From contig JAFGTT010000032.1 in the NCBI GenBank assembly GCA_016933955.1, positions 62,001 through 126,000 of the forward strand: a stretch of 64,000 bases of DNA. Reading direction: 5' to 3'. The translations under genes and the position numbers were made by a program. This document shows, one piece after another, positions 19,020 to 28,839 of the stretch (positions are counted from its first letter, which is position 1; every line of letters begins with the position of its first letter). The notes under the pieces are model-generated. The model was not told the DNA's origin. It saw nothing but the letters and a program-made list of their open reading frames with translations, and made no database searches. The stretch comes from Candidatus Zixiibacteriota bacterium. Its GTDB lineage: Bacteria; Zixibacteria; MSB-5A5; GN15; PGXB01.

Positions 19020-20000
19020 CTATGCGGCTCGTGAGGTGGAGAAATCGACCATCCCGGTCAGTGATTTATAATAAACCGATTTTTTCAGTCCGTTGACCTT
19101 TTCCAGCCCCTCGCTGCCAATCTGGGTCGCCCGCCGGTACGCGTATTCGATACCGCCCGATTCATGGACATATTTTAATATTCTCTCAAAACCGCCCTTG
19201 TCAATCCCGTTACCAAGAAGTCTCAATATTTCCCGGCTTTTGTCTTTTTCGCCGTTACGGAGAGTGTAAATCAGCGGCAGGGTTACTTTACCGTTGACGA
19301 CATCGTTGCCCGGCTCTTTCCCGGTAACATCGGCATCGCCGACATAATCCAGAAGATCATCGGCAATCTGGAAAGCCAGTCCGACTTTTTCACCGAAAGC
19401 GGCATACTGGTTCCGGGTCTGCCCGTTCCGGCCCGCCAGAATCGGCCCGGCCTCGCATGATACGGCGAAAAGCGAGGCGGTTTTATCGGCGATAATTTTA
19501 AGATACTCCTCCTCGGAGAGATCATAGTTGGCGGTTTCCTCGACCTGGCGCAATTCCCCCACCGAAACCCGTTCGGTGGCCTGCGATATAGCCTCGACCA
19601 GATCGATCGACTGGGCCGAAACCATCAGCCGGAAGGCCTTGGCAAACAGGTAATCTCCCATCAGAACCGAAACCAGATTGGTCCATTTGCTGTTGACGGT
19701 TTCCATCCCGCGCCGCATATCGGCATCATCGACGACATCGTCATGCAGAAGAGTCGCGGTGTGAATCAACTCGATGGAGAGCGAGGCATCGATAGTATAT
19801 TCGGTAAAAAATTCCCCGGCCCGCGAAACCAGGAACATAAGAGCCGGCCGCATTCTTTTCCCATGCGAGCGCATCAGGTGCTGGGCGATGGCGGAAATCA
19901 GCGGGGTATCGCCTTTGAGTATCTCCCCCAAGCGTTTATCGAAAATCGTCAGGTCGGGTTCGACCGGTTCGATAAGTGTTTTAAGACGGTTCTGATCCAT
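19020..20000 (-). CDS. Long-chain trans-polyprenyl diphosphate synthase
   Basis: A 326-residue all-helical prenyltransferase that adds IPP units to allylic diphosphates, probably to make the quinone side chain. The first aspartate-rich motif is D87-D88-V-V-D91 and the second is in FQIADDLLD. Small residues (A82, T83) at positions -5/-4 before the first motif are those of enzymes making long rather than C15-C20 products, so an octaprenyl/heptaprenyl-type role is inferred. GKRMRPAL supplies the diphosphate-binding basic residues. It has its own consensus promoter and is followed by the VWA gene. Electron transfer through ETF-QO in this genome needs such a quinone. Confidence 0.92.
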   Translation of the reverse strand: MDQNRLKTLIEPVEPDLTIFDKRLGEILKGDTPLISAIAQHLMRSHGKRMRPALMFLVSRAGEFFTEYTIDASLSIELIHTATLLHDDVVDDADMRRGMETVNSKWTNLVSVLMGDYLFAKAFRLMVSAQSIDLVEAISQATERVSVGELRQVEETANYDLSEEEYLKIIADKTASLFAVSCEAGPILAGRNGQTRNQYAAFGEKVGLAFQIADDLLDYVGDADVTGKEPGNDVVNGKVTLPLIYTLRNGEKDKSREILRLLGNGIDKGGFERILKYVHESGGIEYAYRRATQIGSEGLEKVNGLKKSVYYKSLTGMVDFSTSRAA

Positions 20001-20055
20001 TTATTACCATTTACGCCATTACACGCCAATCTTTTAACAAGACTTCGAGACTTCA

Positions 20056-20084
20056 ATTATATCGCAATTGGTATCTGTTGTCAA
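20056..20084 (-). promoter_or_regulatory. Consensus sigma-70 promoter of the polyprenyl synthase gene
   Basis: A perfect TTGACA, a 17-base spacer and a perfect TATAAT lie on the minus strand, about 49 bases of leader before the ATG at 20000. The rest of the 280-base gap back to nadB shows no gene. Confidence 0.88.
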
Positions 20085-20280
20085 TCCAATTTATCACCGG
20101 TCCCTTAGCGCTATTTTTATTTGGATTGAAATTGAAACCATTCACTTTAATAGGGCGGAAAATCATGTCATATCTATTCGGGGAATAAATATGGACTTTT
20201 CTATTGATATGCAATCTTATGGGACACTTTCATTCCGGACGACACGCATCCAGGTTGTGTTATCGGGTTATTTTGCCAAG

Positions 20281-21894
20281 CTATTTGCCCGTCCGGTGGG
20301 GGAGGTAGTTTTTCGGCCTTAGGATCGTGTTGCGTTTCCAAGTATCCAGGGTCTCGGGATAATCCACAATATAATGCAATCCGCGCGATTCCTTGCGCCG
20401 CGAAGCCGCCCGGATTATCAGATTGGCCACCAGGGCGATATTACGCAGTTCCACCACCGCATACGAGGCCGGCTGACTGAGATAATATGATTCGATGGCC
20501 TTGTGAATAACCCGGGTGCGCTCCCCGGCCAGGGCCAGACGGTCCTCGGAACGGACAATCCCCACGAAATCCGACATCAGCTTTCTCAGGCTCAGCCGGT
20601 CGTGCGACACCACGATTTTCTCTTTTTTCAAAGTGATCGAGGATTGCAGCCAGTGTTCGGCCGCCGGGGATTCGGGGAATTTTTCTCTTTTCAGGAATTC
20701 GACGGCATCATCGGCGGCGAAATCGGCCATCACCACCGCTTCCAGAAGCGAATTCGAGGCCAGCCGGTTGGCCCCGTGCATCCCGGTGCAGGCGGTCTCG
20801 CCGCAGACATACATCCCCTCGATATCAGTCCGGCCGTGCAGATCGGCAATCACCCCGCCGCACATATAGTGCGCCGCCGGAACAACCGGGATCGGCTCGC
20901 GGGTGATATCGACTCCCCGTTTGAGACACTCTTTGTAAATATTGGGAAACCGTTTTTTGGTGAAGCGGGAATTGAGGTGACTGATATCGAGATAGACACA
21001 ATCGTCGCCCGATTCCTTGAGCTGGCTGTCGATGGCCCGGGCCACAATATCGCGCGGGGCCAGTTCCTTGAGCGCATGATAACCGCGCATGAACCGTTTC
21101 CCCTCGGAATTGATTAAAATCGCCCCCTCGCCGCGAACCGCTTCGGAAATAAGAAACGGTTTGCGTCCCGGATCATACAATGTGGTCGGGTGAAACTGCA
21201 CGAATTCCAGATTGGCCACCCTCGCCCCCGCCCGGTACGCCATTGCGATCCCGTCGCCGGTGGCGATATCCGGGTTAGTCGTGTTATAGTACACCTGCCC
21301 CACTCCACCGGTGGCCAGAAGTGTCACCGGGGCGTAAAAACTGCTGAACTCGCGATTTTTGCGGGTGAAGGTGTAAACCCCGCCGCAACGGCGGCGGCCG
21401 TTATGAATATAGGTTATCAAATCAAGAACAATGGTTTCCCTGAAAATATCGACATTCTTCTTGCGCCGGCATGAGGTCAGAAGGGCCCGCTCGATCTCGC
21501 GCCCGGTCAGATCGGCGGCATGCACCACCCGATTGGTGGAATGGCCCCCCTCGCGGCCGAGATCAAAACGCCCCTTTTTCCGGGTGAAATTCACTCCCAC
21601 CTCGACCAGTTTTCCAATCGCGGTCGGCCCGTATTTAACAATCTGGTCGACCACTTTCTTATTACACAGCCCGGCCCCGGAAACCAGCGTATCCCGGACA
21701 TGCATCTCAAAACTGTCGCTTGGAGCGATCACCGTGGCGATTCCGCCCTGGGCGTAGTTGGTGTTCGAGGCCGTTTCGCTTTTCTTGGTAATTACCGCTA
21801 CCCTCCGATCGGGCATCATGGCGGCCACTTTCTGGGCAAAAAACAACCCGGCAATTCCAGAACCGATTATCAGGAAGTCGTAATGTCGTTCCAT
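20281..21894 (-). CDS. nadB: L-aspartate oxidase
   Basis: A 537-residue flavoenzyme that oxidises L-aspartate to iminoaspartate, the first step of de novo NAD synthesis. The N-terminal FAD motif (IIGSGIAGLFFAQ), ASNTNYAQGGIA, the EGGHSTNRVVHAADLTG substrate region and GANRLASNSLLEAVV are characteristic of NadB rather than of succinate dehydrogenase. The start ATG overlaps the lpxK stop by one base (TAATG), so it is translationally coupled to the end of the lipid A operon. nadA and nadC are not in the window. Confidence 0.95.
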   Translation of the reverse strand: MERHYDFLIIGSGIAGLFFAQKVAAMMPDRRVAVITKKSETASNTNYAQGGIATVIAPSDSFEMHVRDTLVSGAGLCNKKVVDQIVKYGPTAIGKLVEVGVNFTRKKGRFDLGREGGHSTNRVVHAADLTGREIERALLTSCRRKKNVDIFRETIVLDLITYIHNGRRRCGGVYTFTRKNREFSSFYAPVTLLATGGVGQVYYNTTNPDIATGDGIAMAYRAGARVANLEFVQFHPTTLYDPGRKPFLISEAVRGEGAILINSEGKRFMRGYHALKELAPRDIVARAIDSQLKESGDDCVYLDISHLNSRFTKKRFPNIYKECLKRGVDITREPIPVVPAAHYMCGGVIADLHGRTDIEGMYVCGETACTGMHGANRLASNSLLEAVVMADFAADDAVEFLKREKFPESPAAEHWLQSSITLKKEKIVVSHDRLSLRKLMSDFVGIVRSEDRLALAGERTRVIHKAIESYYLSQPASYAVVELRNIALVANLIIRAASRRKESRGLHYIVDYPETLDTWKRNTILRPKNYLPHRTGK

Positions 21895-22961
21895 TATTTC
21901 TTTACCACTTGATCGAGTTTTTCCAGCAAATCCTGTTCACCGGATATGAATCGAAGCTGTAAATCAAGATAATATACGATTCGACCGAAATCAAAATTTC
22001 TTATTTTTACATAATCTTTATGAGTAGTTAAAACCAGATCCGGATTAATTTTATCTATATCCTTTGTCAATTCGGCAACCGTTTCCGGAGAATAACAGCA
22101 ATGATCGGGAAACTGTCGCTGTTCGGCAATATTGCCGTACATACTTCTGACATAGTTCAAAAGAGTCGAAAATCCGCCGATTCCAGCAAAGAAATAAACC
22201 GATTGCCCGGTCGTTTCGTCGATGGGAATTCTTTTCCCGCCCGCAACAATAGACTCGTTGACAAATTCCACTTCGGCCACCGGTTTTCCCGGAAAATTCC
22301 CCCTGATCCAGTCAACATAACCGGGCGCGGCTGTGGAAATATTACCTTTGGTCAGGACTGCTCCTTGGGCCCGTTCGAGAGCATGAATACTCTCCCGGAG
22401 TCTTCCCAGAGGAAAGATATGTTCTTTGCGCAAATCGATCCCGGAGTCGATTATGAGGAGATCGAAATCACGGCCCAGCCGATGGTGCTGATAACCATCA
22501 TCGACCAGGATAATATCAGGATGGTATTTTTCATCCATTCGCCCGGCCGCCTCATATTTCGATTTGGCCACCGTAAAATAAATATCCGGAAGGGTTTCGG
22601 CCATCATCAGAACCTCGTCCCCGGTCAGATCGACCGCCAGGGAGGCAATCTCCTGACCTGTTCCATCGATATTTTTTTTGGATCTTCTTCCGTATCCCGA
22701 GGAGATAATCCCCACCTTTTTATTTCGGCTTCGAAAGTATTCGGCCAATCTGATTACCATTGGCGTTTTGCCGGACCCGCCGACCGTGATATTCCCGATT
22801 GATATGACCGGAATCGAAATCCGGGCAGGTGCAGGGCTGAAAATACGACGAACATGAACCCCGATATTATAGAGGATAGAGACCAGCCATAGAATAAAAA
22901 CCGCCGGCCAGTATCCGGGTTTGTTTTTATTATTGATTATTGTCAGCCACAGTTTTTCCAT
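21894..22961 (-). CDS. lpxK: Tetraacyldisaccharide 4'-kinase
   Basis: A 355-residue inner-membrane kinase that phosphorylates the 4' position of the lipid A disaccharide to make lipid IVA. An N-terminal hydrophobic anchor precedes the P-loop in SIGNITVGGSGKTPMVI. The family motifs DEVLMMAE, DDGYQHHRLGRD and PLGRLRE are present, along with the C-terminal LVLTTHKDYVK. Its start overlaps the 3' end of waaA by 32 bases, and it is followed by nadB with a 1-base overlap. Confidence 0.95.
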   Translation of the reverse strand: MEKLWLTIINNKNKPGYWPAVFILWLVSILYNIGVHVRRIFSPAPARISIPVISIGNITVGGSGKTPMVIRLAEYFRSRNKKVGIISSGYGRRSKKNIDGTGQEIASLAVDLTGDEVLMMAETLPDIYFTVAKSKYEAAGRMDEKYHPDIILVDDGYQHHRLGRDFDLLIIDSGIDLRKEHIFPLGRLRESIHALERAQGAVLTKGNISTAAPGYVDWIRGNFPGKPVAEVEFVNESIVAGGKRIPIDETTGQSVYFFAGIGGFSTLLNYVRSMYGNIAEQRQFPDHCCYSPETVAELTKDIDKINPDLVLTTHKDYVKIRNFDFGRIVYYLDLQLRFISGEQDLLEKLDQVVKK

Positions 22962-24213
22962 CGGCTACCGCCGGCCCCAGAATTTTTCGGGCGGTTTGAA
23001 AGGCCCGCGAGTTCTCATCTTCATTTCTGTTTTTGGTCCTGAAGGTCAACTCCCCCCTGAAATATCCGACCAGATGGCGGTATAAATCATCGCCATCGGT
23101 CACCATTTTGCCGAATCGACCGCCAGTGATATAGGCCGAGCTGTCACGTACGTTGAAAATCGAGGGACCATAGAGTACCGGTATTCCGGCCCAGACCGGC
23201 TCCAGTATATTCTGGCCGCCAATATCGACCAGTGTCCCGCCGACAAAGGCGATATCGGACACCGAATACAGGTCGTTGAGAACCCCCATACTGTCAACCA
23301 CAAGAATCATCGGGTCATCTTTGGTAATCCCCTCCTGGGAAAACAGTCGGTATTTGACTTGAGCCGTATCGCAGAGTAAACGAATACTGCCGACTCTTTC
23401 CAGGTGACGGGGAACCAGAATCAGGCGGACATCGGGAAACTCGCCTGCCAGCTTTTTAAAAACATTAATGATGATTTCATTTTCACCGCCGCGGGTCGAA
23501 CCGGCGATAAATAATTTCGCCTTAACTCCAAATGGCAATGAATTTTTCAGTTCCCTGATACGTTCATCGCTCAACCGGGTCATCGGCGCATCGAATTTTA
23601 AATTGCCCAGCACGTCGATCCCATCCAGTCGGGCCCCGACGGATATAAAACGTTCCCGATCTTCCTCCGATTGGACCATCATGGCGGTGTATTGCTCAAA
23701 AACCCGGCCCAGTCCAGATCGTACCAACCGATACCGTCCGGCGGCTTTTTCGGAAAGCCGTCCGTTGGCCAAAAAAACCGGAATTCGGCGATGTCCCAGC
23801 GCAGTGATAATGTTGGGCCAGATTTCGGTTTCGATAAAAGCCGCCCGGGCCGGATTGACGGTTTTCAAAAAGCGATTAATGGCCGGCCGGCTGTCCAGAG
23901 GAATATAACCGACGGCGGTATTTTTCGATACCAGATCAAGTGCGCTCTGGTAGCCGGTATCCGTCATGACGGTGATATAGAGGGAAAGATTCGGGTCAAT
24001 TTTCCGCAACTGCCCGATCAGAATCCCCATAACCTTCACCTCACCCATCGATGATGCATGCAACCACAGTTGGCATCCCTGCCGATCACAGGGCTTATAC
24101 CCGTATCCCAGACGATGTCCCCATTTGAGGGAACCCGCCAGATAAGCCGGAAATATCACCGGTAAACTGATATAGTAGAGAATCATCGTGAAGATTTTAT
24201 ACAGAGTCAGCAC
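22930..24213 (-). CDS. waaA: 3-deoxy-D-manno-octulosonic acid (Kdo) transferase
   Basis: A 427-residue GT30 glycosyltransferase that adds Kdo to lipid IVA at the inner membrane. It has an N-terminal membrane anchor (residues about 8-25). It has the family motifs HASSMGEVK (Kdo transferase N-terminal domain), FIETEIWPN, FIAGSTRGGENEI and FVGGTLVDIGGQNILEP. Whether it adds one or two Kdo residues cannot be read from the sequence. It overlaps lpxB by 7 bases upstream and lpxK downstream. Confidence 0.95.
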   Translation of the reverse strand: MLTLYKIFTMILYYISLPVIFPAYLAGSLKWGHRLGYGYKPCDRQGCQLWLHASSMGEVKVMGILIGQLRKIDPNLSLYITVMTDTGYQSALDLVSKNTAVGYIPLDSRPAINRFLKTVNPARAAFIETEIWPNIITALGHRRIPVFLANGRLSEKAAGRYRLVRSGLGRVFEQYTAMMVQSEEDRERFISVGARLDGIDVLGNLKFDAPMTRLSDERIRELKNSLPFGVKAKLFIAGSTRGGENEIIINVFKKLAGEFPDVRLILVPRHLERVGSIRLLCDTAQVKYRLFSQEGITKDDPMILVVDSMGVLNDLYSVSDIAFVGGTLVDIGGQNILEPVWAGIPVLYGPSIFNVRDSSAYITGGRFGKMVTDGDDLYRHLVGYFRGELTFRTKNRNEDENSRAFQTARKILGPAVADGKTVADNNQ

Positions 24214-25343
24214 GAGATATACTCCATGATAGCCTCAGCCGCCCGCGCCGAGGCACCTGTCGTTTCCAGCCGTTCACAGATTTCATTCAACCGTCGGACA
24301 ATATCCAGACAGAGTGTTTTGTTTTCAAGCATTCTTTTCGCTTCACCGGCGATGGCTTTCGGAACGGCCCGGTTTTGTATTAATTCCGGGACGATTTTCT
24401 CACGGGCGGTAATATTAACAAGGGCGATTTTATCCAGCGTGACCAGGTGTCTGGCAATCAGATAAGTCAGCGTCCCGGTTTTATAGATAACAATCATCGG
24501 CCGCCCGATTATTCCTGTTTCAAGGGTGGCGGTACCCGATGAAGTAATCACCAGCCGGCTTTCAGCGATTAACTCCCGCGTCCCCCCTTTGACCAGTTGC
24601 ACCGGAAATTCAATCTCGTTCAGATATGAATTATAGTCGATCTCTCCCTCGACCGCGGCGATGGCGAATCTCCAGCGGTTATCCCGATTCAGTCTCGCGG
24701 CCGTTTCAAGCATCGTCGGCAGCATTCGCTGGACTTCCTGAGAGCGCGAACCCGGCATGAGCAGGATCAGATCAGAATCCGGATTGTACGGGGACCGGAT
24801 AAAACGGTTATCCATATCATCCAGCAGATAATGACCGACGAATTGATTTTTTATCGAGGCCTTATCATATATTTCTTTTTCGAAAGGAAGAATAAGAAGC
24901 ATCAAATTCACCAGTCGCCTGATCTGGTGAATACGCTTGCCGCCCCAGGCCCAGACCTGGGGAGACACATAATAAATAATGGGGATTCCAAGGGGCTTGA
25001 TCCGCTTGGCCAGACGCAGGTTGAATCCGGGATAATCAATCAGAATCACCGCCCGGGGTCGTATCTTTTCGATTTGCACCGCCGCTTGATTTATTAGCCT
25101 TTTGAAAAACATGAACTTTCGGGCCACTTCCCAGAATCCGAGGACGGCCAGACGCGATCCTTCAATCAATTGTTCTTGACCAGCCGCTTTCATCCGTGAT
25201 CCACCCAGCCCCAGAAAAGACAGGTTGTCATTACGGATAATTAACTCCTGTATTAGATGATACCCGGCGATGTCCCCCGAGGGATCGCCGGCCGAGAGAA
25301 ATATCGGGATTGTTTTATCGGACATCTCCGGAGAGAACCCCAT
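24207..25343 (-). CDS. lpxB: Lipid-A-disaccharide synthase
   Basis: A 378-residue GT19 enzyme that condenses UDP-diacylglucosamine with lipid X. Motifs include LSAGDPSGDIAG near the N-terminus, the YYVSPQVWAWGGKRI region, LLMPGSRSQEVQ and ITSSGTATLETG. Two starts are possible: ATG 25343, used here, and ATG 25325, which would give the usual short N-terminus (MSDKTIPIFLSAG). Neither has a well-spaced ribosome site, consistent with coupling to the overlapping upstream gnnA-like gene. Confidence 0.95.
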   Translation of the reverse strand: MGFSPEMSDKTIPIFLSAGDPSGDIAGYHLIQELIIRNDNLSFLGLGGSRMKAAGQEQLIEGSRLAVLGFWEVARKFMFFKRLINQAAVQIEKIRPRAVILIDYPGFNLRLAKRIKPLGIPIIYYVSPQVWAWGGKRIHQIRRLVNLMLLILPFEKEIYDKASIKNQFVGHYLLDDMDNRFIRSPYNPDSDLILLMPGSRSQEVQRMLPTMLETAARLNRDNRWRFAIAAVEGEIDYNSYLNEIEFPVQLVKGGTRELIAESRLVITSSGTATLETGIIGRPMIVIYKTGTLTYLIARHLVTLDKIALVNITAREKIVPELIQNRAVPKAIAGEAKRMLENKTLCLDIVRRLNEICERLETTGASARAAEAIMEYISC

Positions 25344-26304
25344 TTATGCCGATTTTATCGATTTCAATGGCGACCCGCAGGGCTTCGGCCGCCTCCGCCG
25401 CCGAAACCTCGGGCGCCGAGTTATCCAGAACCGCCCGGGCAAAGCTGGTCAGTTCGCGGCAAAGCATATCTTCATCCCTGGAGCCATCCTTGCTGTAAAG
25501 GAGATCATGGCCCGATTTGCCCAGAGGAATCCGCATCCCGGGTTCGTTATCGGAGCCGTCGTCAGCCAGGCGGTATATATCGGCTCGTTTTTCGGCCAGA
25601 TCGAGCGAATAGTACCCGGATTTCTGGAATATCCGCAGTTTTCTCATGGCATGAAGTGAAATACGGCTGGCCGTCAGGTTGGCCACTGCGCCGTTGGCAA
25701 AAGTCAGCCGGGCATTGGCGATATCGGCCTTATCCGAAATCACCGCCACTGCCGAGGCCTCGATACGTTCGACTTTCGATTTGATCAGATGCAGGGCCAG
25801 ATCGACATCATGAATCATCAAATCGAGAATTACCGCCACATCGGTTCCGCGAGGATCGAAGGCGGCCAGGCGATGGGCCTCGATAAAACGGGGTGCGATA
25901 TTGAATTTTTTCAGCGCCGTCACGGCCGGATTGAATCTCTCGATATGTCCCACCGATAAAATCACACCATGCTGTTCAGCCAGTTCAATTAACCGGTAAG
26001 CCTGATCGACCGTAACCGTAATCGGTTTTTCGATCAGGCAGTGAATTTTCTGCTCAATAAACCGGCGGGCGATTTCGAAATGGGTTGTGGTCGGGGTTGC
26101 GATCGACACCGCCTCCGCCCGGTCGAAGATGTCGGTCATTTCCTTAAAAGCTGTCACCCCCAGTTCCTCGGCCACTTTGCGGCATTTCTCCTGATCGGCA
26201 TCATAGACCCCGATCAGTTCCGATTCATTGATCGTCTTGTACCATCGGGCATGATGTCGTCCCAGATGACCCACCCCGATAACAGCCGTTTTTAATTTAT
26301 CCAT
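25315..26304 (-). CDS. Gfo/Idh/MocA oxidoreductase, GnnA-like, within the lipid A operon
   Basis: A 329-residue NAD(P)-dependent dehydrogenase with an N-terminal Rossmann fold (TAVIGVGHLGRHHARW), the EKP motif (LIEKPITVT) and a GHIERFNPAV segment. Its position between lpxA and lpxB matches GnnA in Acidithiobacillus and Leptospira. GnnA oxidises the 3-OH of UDP-GlcNAc so that GnnB can aminate it, giving GlcN3N-type lipid A. No GnnB aminotransferase is next to it here, so the 3-amino pathway is only a hypothesis; it may act on another sugar nucleotide. It overlaps lpxB by 29 bases and follows lpxA by 37 bases. Confidence 0.8.
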   Translation of the reverse strand: MDKLKTAVIGVGHLGRHHARWYKTINESELIGVYDADQEKCRKVAEELGVTAFKEMTDIFDRAEAVSIATPTTTHFEIARRFIEQKIHCLIEKPITVTVDQAYRLIELAEQHGVILSVGHIERFNPAVTALKKFNIAPRFIEAHRLAAFDPRGTDVAVILDLMIHDVDLALHLIKSKVERIEASAVAVISDKADIANARLTFANGAVANLTASRISLHAMRKLRIFQKSGYYSLDLAEKRADIYRLADDGSDNEPGMRIPLGKSGHDLLYSKDGSRDEDMLCRELTSFARAVLDNSAPEVSAAEAAEALRVAIEIDKIGINGVLSGDVR

Positions 26305-26341
26305 AAATAATATCAGTCTATATTCGATACCACTGGCCGGA

Positions 26342-27115
26342 TTACTTGGTTATCCCCCTGGTGGAACGATCGATAAAATCGAGAATGATCTGAATTTCCT
26401 TGATCGGCTGGATTTCTCCTTTTATCCGCTCAACCGCCTGCGATGTGTTGAGATTGGAAAAGAATAAAAACTTGAAGGCTTTTTCCAGCAGATGAACTGC
26501 CTCCGGGGCAAACCCGCGGCGTTTGAGTCCGATGGCATTAATACCGATAACCTTAAGCGGATACCCGCCGACCAGTGAATACGGGCAGACATCCTGGGGA
26601 ACCCGGAAACCGCCCCCGATCATGCAATGGGCCCCGATTTTAACAAACTGATGAATCGGAACGACCCCGCCGATAATGGCATAATCGCCTATTTCCACAT
26701 GGCCCGCCAGGTTGACGGCATTGGCCATAATGACATTGTCACCCAGGTAACAATCGTGGGCAACATGCGAATAAGCCATCAACAGGCAGTTTTTTCCAAC
26801 CACCGTTTGACCGCTGTGCTTGGTGCCGCGGTTCAGCATGGCATACTCGCGAATGGTTGTTCCCTCACCGATAATCAGACGGGTTTTCTCGCCGCCGAAT
26901 TTCAGATCCTGGGGTACCGTTCCGAGAACGACGCCGTGGGACAGGGTTACACTATCCCGTAATTCGGTGTACTGGGCAATCAGGCAATTGGCGGCGATAC
27001 TGACATTGTTTCCGATTATAGTCTCTTTTTCGATAATCGTATTGGGACCGACCGTAACGTTGTCGCCCAGAACGGCGCTTTTATCGATTATCGCCGTGGA
27101 ATGTATATTGTTCAT
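26342..27115 (-). CDS. lpxA: UDP-N-acetylglucosamine acyltransferase
   Basis: A 257-residue left-handed beta-helix hexapeptide-repeat enzyme that adds a 3-hydroxyacyl chain to the 3 position of UDP-GlcNAc (or the 3-amino sugar), the first lipid A step. The catalytic base H120 is in SHVAHDC. The conserved [15 protein letters not shown] and GLKRRGF segments and the RSTRGI C-terminus are typical. G168 sits at the hydrocarbon-ruler position equivalent to E. coli G173, so a long (C14-like) acyl chain is plausible. Its ATG overlaps the lpxC-fabZ stop (ATGA). Confidence 0.95.
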   Translation of the reverse strand: MNNIHSTAIIDKSAVLGDNVTVGPNTIIEKETIIGNNVSIAANCLIAQYTELRDSVTLSHGVVLGTVPQDLKFGGEKTRLIIGEGTTIREYAMLNRGTKHSGQTVVGKNCLLMAYSHVAHDCYLGDNVIMANAVNLAGHVEIGDYAIIGGVVPIHQFVKIGAHCMIGGGFRVPQDVCPYSLVGGYPLKVIGINAIGLKRRGFAPEAVHLLEKAFKFLFFSNLNTSQAVERIKGEIQPIKEIQIILDFIDRSTRGITK

Positions 27116-28503
27116 CTTTCCTTAACTATAGCCATGAGTTCTGCTTCCGCCACGACCGTATCGCCGACAAAAGTTTTGCCTTTCATCTTGCAGGTGCCGC
27201 GACGGAACATTAGCATATCCAGTTCGAAACGAAGAGTATCGCCTGGTGTTACCATTCTGCGGAATTTGACATTATCGATGGCCAGGAAGAAAACCAGCTT
27301 GGTTTCAGGTTTCTCCACCGCTTCCAGAAGCAGGACGCCTCCCGCCTGGGCCATAGCTTCAATAATAAGCACCCCCGGCATCACGGGCTTTCCAGGGAAA
27401 TGCCCCTGGAAAAAAGGCTCATTCACGGTGACATTTTTGATCGCCACGACTCTTTTTTCCGGTTCCAGCTCGAGAACCCGGTCAACCAGCAGGAAGGGAT
27501 AACGATGCGGCATAATACTCATGATACCGTTGATATCAAGAAACGGTTCGGCCTTGGACTTCTGAAATTTGCTGGCCAGTTTTTTCTTTTTATAGAGAGC
27601 CCGCAATTTTCGAACCAGTTCCACATTGGCCTTATGACCCGAACGGGCCGCCAGGATATGCCCTTTAATCGGCACCCCGATCAAAAACAGGTCGCCGATC
27701 AGATCCAGGGCCTTATGCCGGACCGGCTCGTTATAAAAACGCAGGGGGATATCATTAATAATCCCCGTCTTCCCGACAAAAGCCTCATCCGTCAAATTTA
27801 AAGCCCTCTTAATCCGGTCCACCTCGACCTGCCCCTTGTCGGAATCATAAATTACAATAGCCGAATTCAATCCCCCGCCCTTGATCAATCCTTTATCGCG
27901 AAGCATCTCCACCTCGGAAAGAAAACAGAAAGTTCTCGCCGGGGCGAATTCATCGACAAATTCCTTCTCCAGATCGATCAGGGTAGTATATTGCGTTCCC
28001 AGAGCCGGATTTTTATAATCGACCATGAAAGTTATGCGAAAAGTATCCGATGGTGTCACCACGATATCGACCGCCCGATCCGGTTCGGAATACGACATGG
28101 TCGTATCGACTTCCAGGTACTCCCGTTCGGCATCCTGGGTCTCGATTCCGGCCTCAAGCAATTTATCGACATAGGGGCGGGCCGAACCATCGACCACCGG
28201 CGGTTCATTGGCCGTTAATTCCACTTCCAGATTGTCGATCTGGAGTCCGGATATGGCCGCCAGAACATGCTCCACCGTATATACCCGGGCATCTCCGTTG
28301 GCCAGGCTGGTACCTCGCGAGATATCGACCACATGGTCAATATCAGCCACCACCGATGGCCGGCCGGGAAGATCGGTCCGGGTAAACTTCACCCCGCTGT
28401 CAGGGGGCGCCGGTTTGAATGTCATCCTGGAGGGATTCCCGGTATGCAGACCGATACCTTGCAGTGATATTTCTCGCCTTATGGTTCTTTGGTTTTCCAG
28501 CAT
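27112..28503 (-). CDS. LpxC-FabZ fusion (UDP-3-O-acyl-GlcNAc deacetylase / 3-hydroxyacyl-ACP dehydratase)
   Basis: A 463-residue bifunctional protein. Residues 1-305 are LpxC, the zinc deacetylase that commits to lipid A. Its metal ligands are H79 (EHVLAA), H263 and D267 (HKALD), and H290 (SGHKANV) is the catalytic histidine. Residues about 320-463 are FabZ, with H333 (MPHRYPF), H368 ([12 protein letters not shown]) and E382, dehydrating 3-hydroxyacyl-ACP for fatty acid elongation. The fusion is known in Bacteroidetes and related phyla. The ATG at 28503 is preferred over an upstream GTG because AGGTGG is 5 bases before it and it restores the standard LpxC numbering. The two halves compete for the same acyl-ACP pool. 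Confidence 0.95.
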   Translation of the reverse strand: MLENQRTIRREISLQGIGLHTGNPSRMTFKPAPPDSGVKFTRTDLPGRPSVVADIDHVVDISRGTSLANGDARVYTVEHVLAAISGLQIDNLEVELTANEPPVVDGSARPYVDKLLEAGIETQDAEREYLEVDTTMSYSEPDRAVDIVVTPSDTFRITFMVDYKNPALGTQYTTLIDLEKEFVDEFAPARTFCFLSEVEMLRDKGLIKGGGLNSAIVIYDSDKGQVEVDRIKRALNLTDEAFVGKTGIINDIPLRFYNEPVRHKALDLIGDLFLIGVPIKGHILAARSGHKANVELVRKLRALYKKKKLASKFQKSKAEPFLDINGIMSIMPHRYPFLLVDRVLELEPEKRVVAIKNVTVNEPFFQGHFPGKPVMPGVLIIEAMAQAGGVLLLEAVEKPETKLVFFLAIDNVKFRRMVTPGDTLRFELDMLMFRRGTCKMKGKTFVGDTVVAEAELMAIVKER

Positions 28504-28575
28504 AGTTTCCACCTAAAATGGGATAATACGAATATCGTTATATCTTTACAAGCTAAAAATTCCCATGTAAAAGCC

Positions 28576-28824
28576 CTATATGTCTTTTAAGTTTTTCACC
28601 TGTCTGAACTTACGGAAAAGCTGGACATATTCTCTGACCATCTTCTCCTCGGCCTCGGACACACCTTCCATAACCGGGATACCGATTTTCAATACCGCCC
28701 GGACAATGTCGGCTACGGTTCGATCATGACGTTCCGCCAGGTTTTTTAATTTTTCTTTTAGCTCAAAGGAAACAAAGATATTCAGGCAGTGTTCTCCCCG
28801 GGTTTTCATTTTTCTATCTGTCAT
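28576..28824 (-). CDS. Small ribbon-helix-helix-like protein
   Basis: An 82-residue protein. Residues 12-55 (LNIFVSFELKEKLKNLAE, then RTVADIVRAVLKIG) fit a beta-strand followed by two helices, as in CopG/Arc-type DNA-binding proteins or antitoxins. The C-terminal third is a charged helix. It lies 15 bases after the sigma-4-like gene and 72 bases before lpxC-fabZ on the same strand. No toxin gene is next to it. It may regulate its own operon; function is unproven. Confidence 0.6.
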   Translation of the reverse strand: MTDRKMKTRGEHCLNIFVSFELKEKLKNLAERHDRTVADIVRAVLKIGIPVMEGVSEAEEKMVREYVQLFRKFRQVKNLKDI

Positions 28825-28839
28825 CGTACCCTCCTTAAT

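Noticed and set aside
20503-21117. Long plus-strand open frame opposite nadB
   Set aside because: The minus strand encodes an unmistakable L-aspartate oxidase; the plus-strand frame is a GC-bias shadow.
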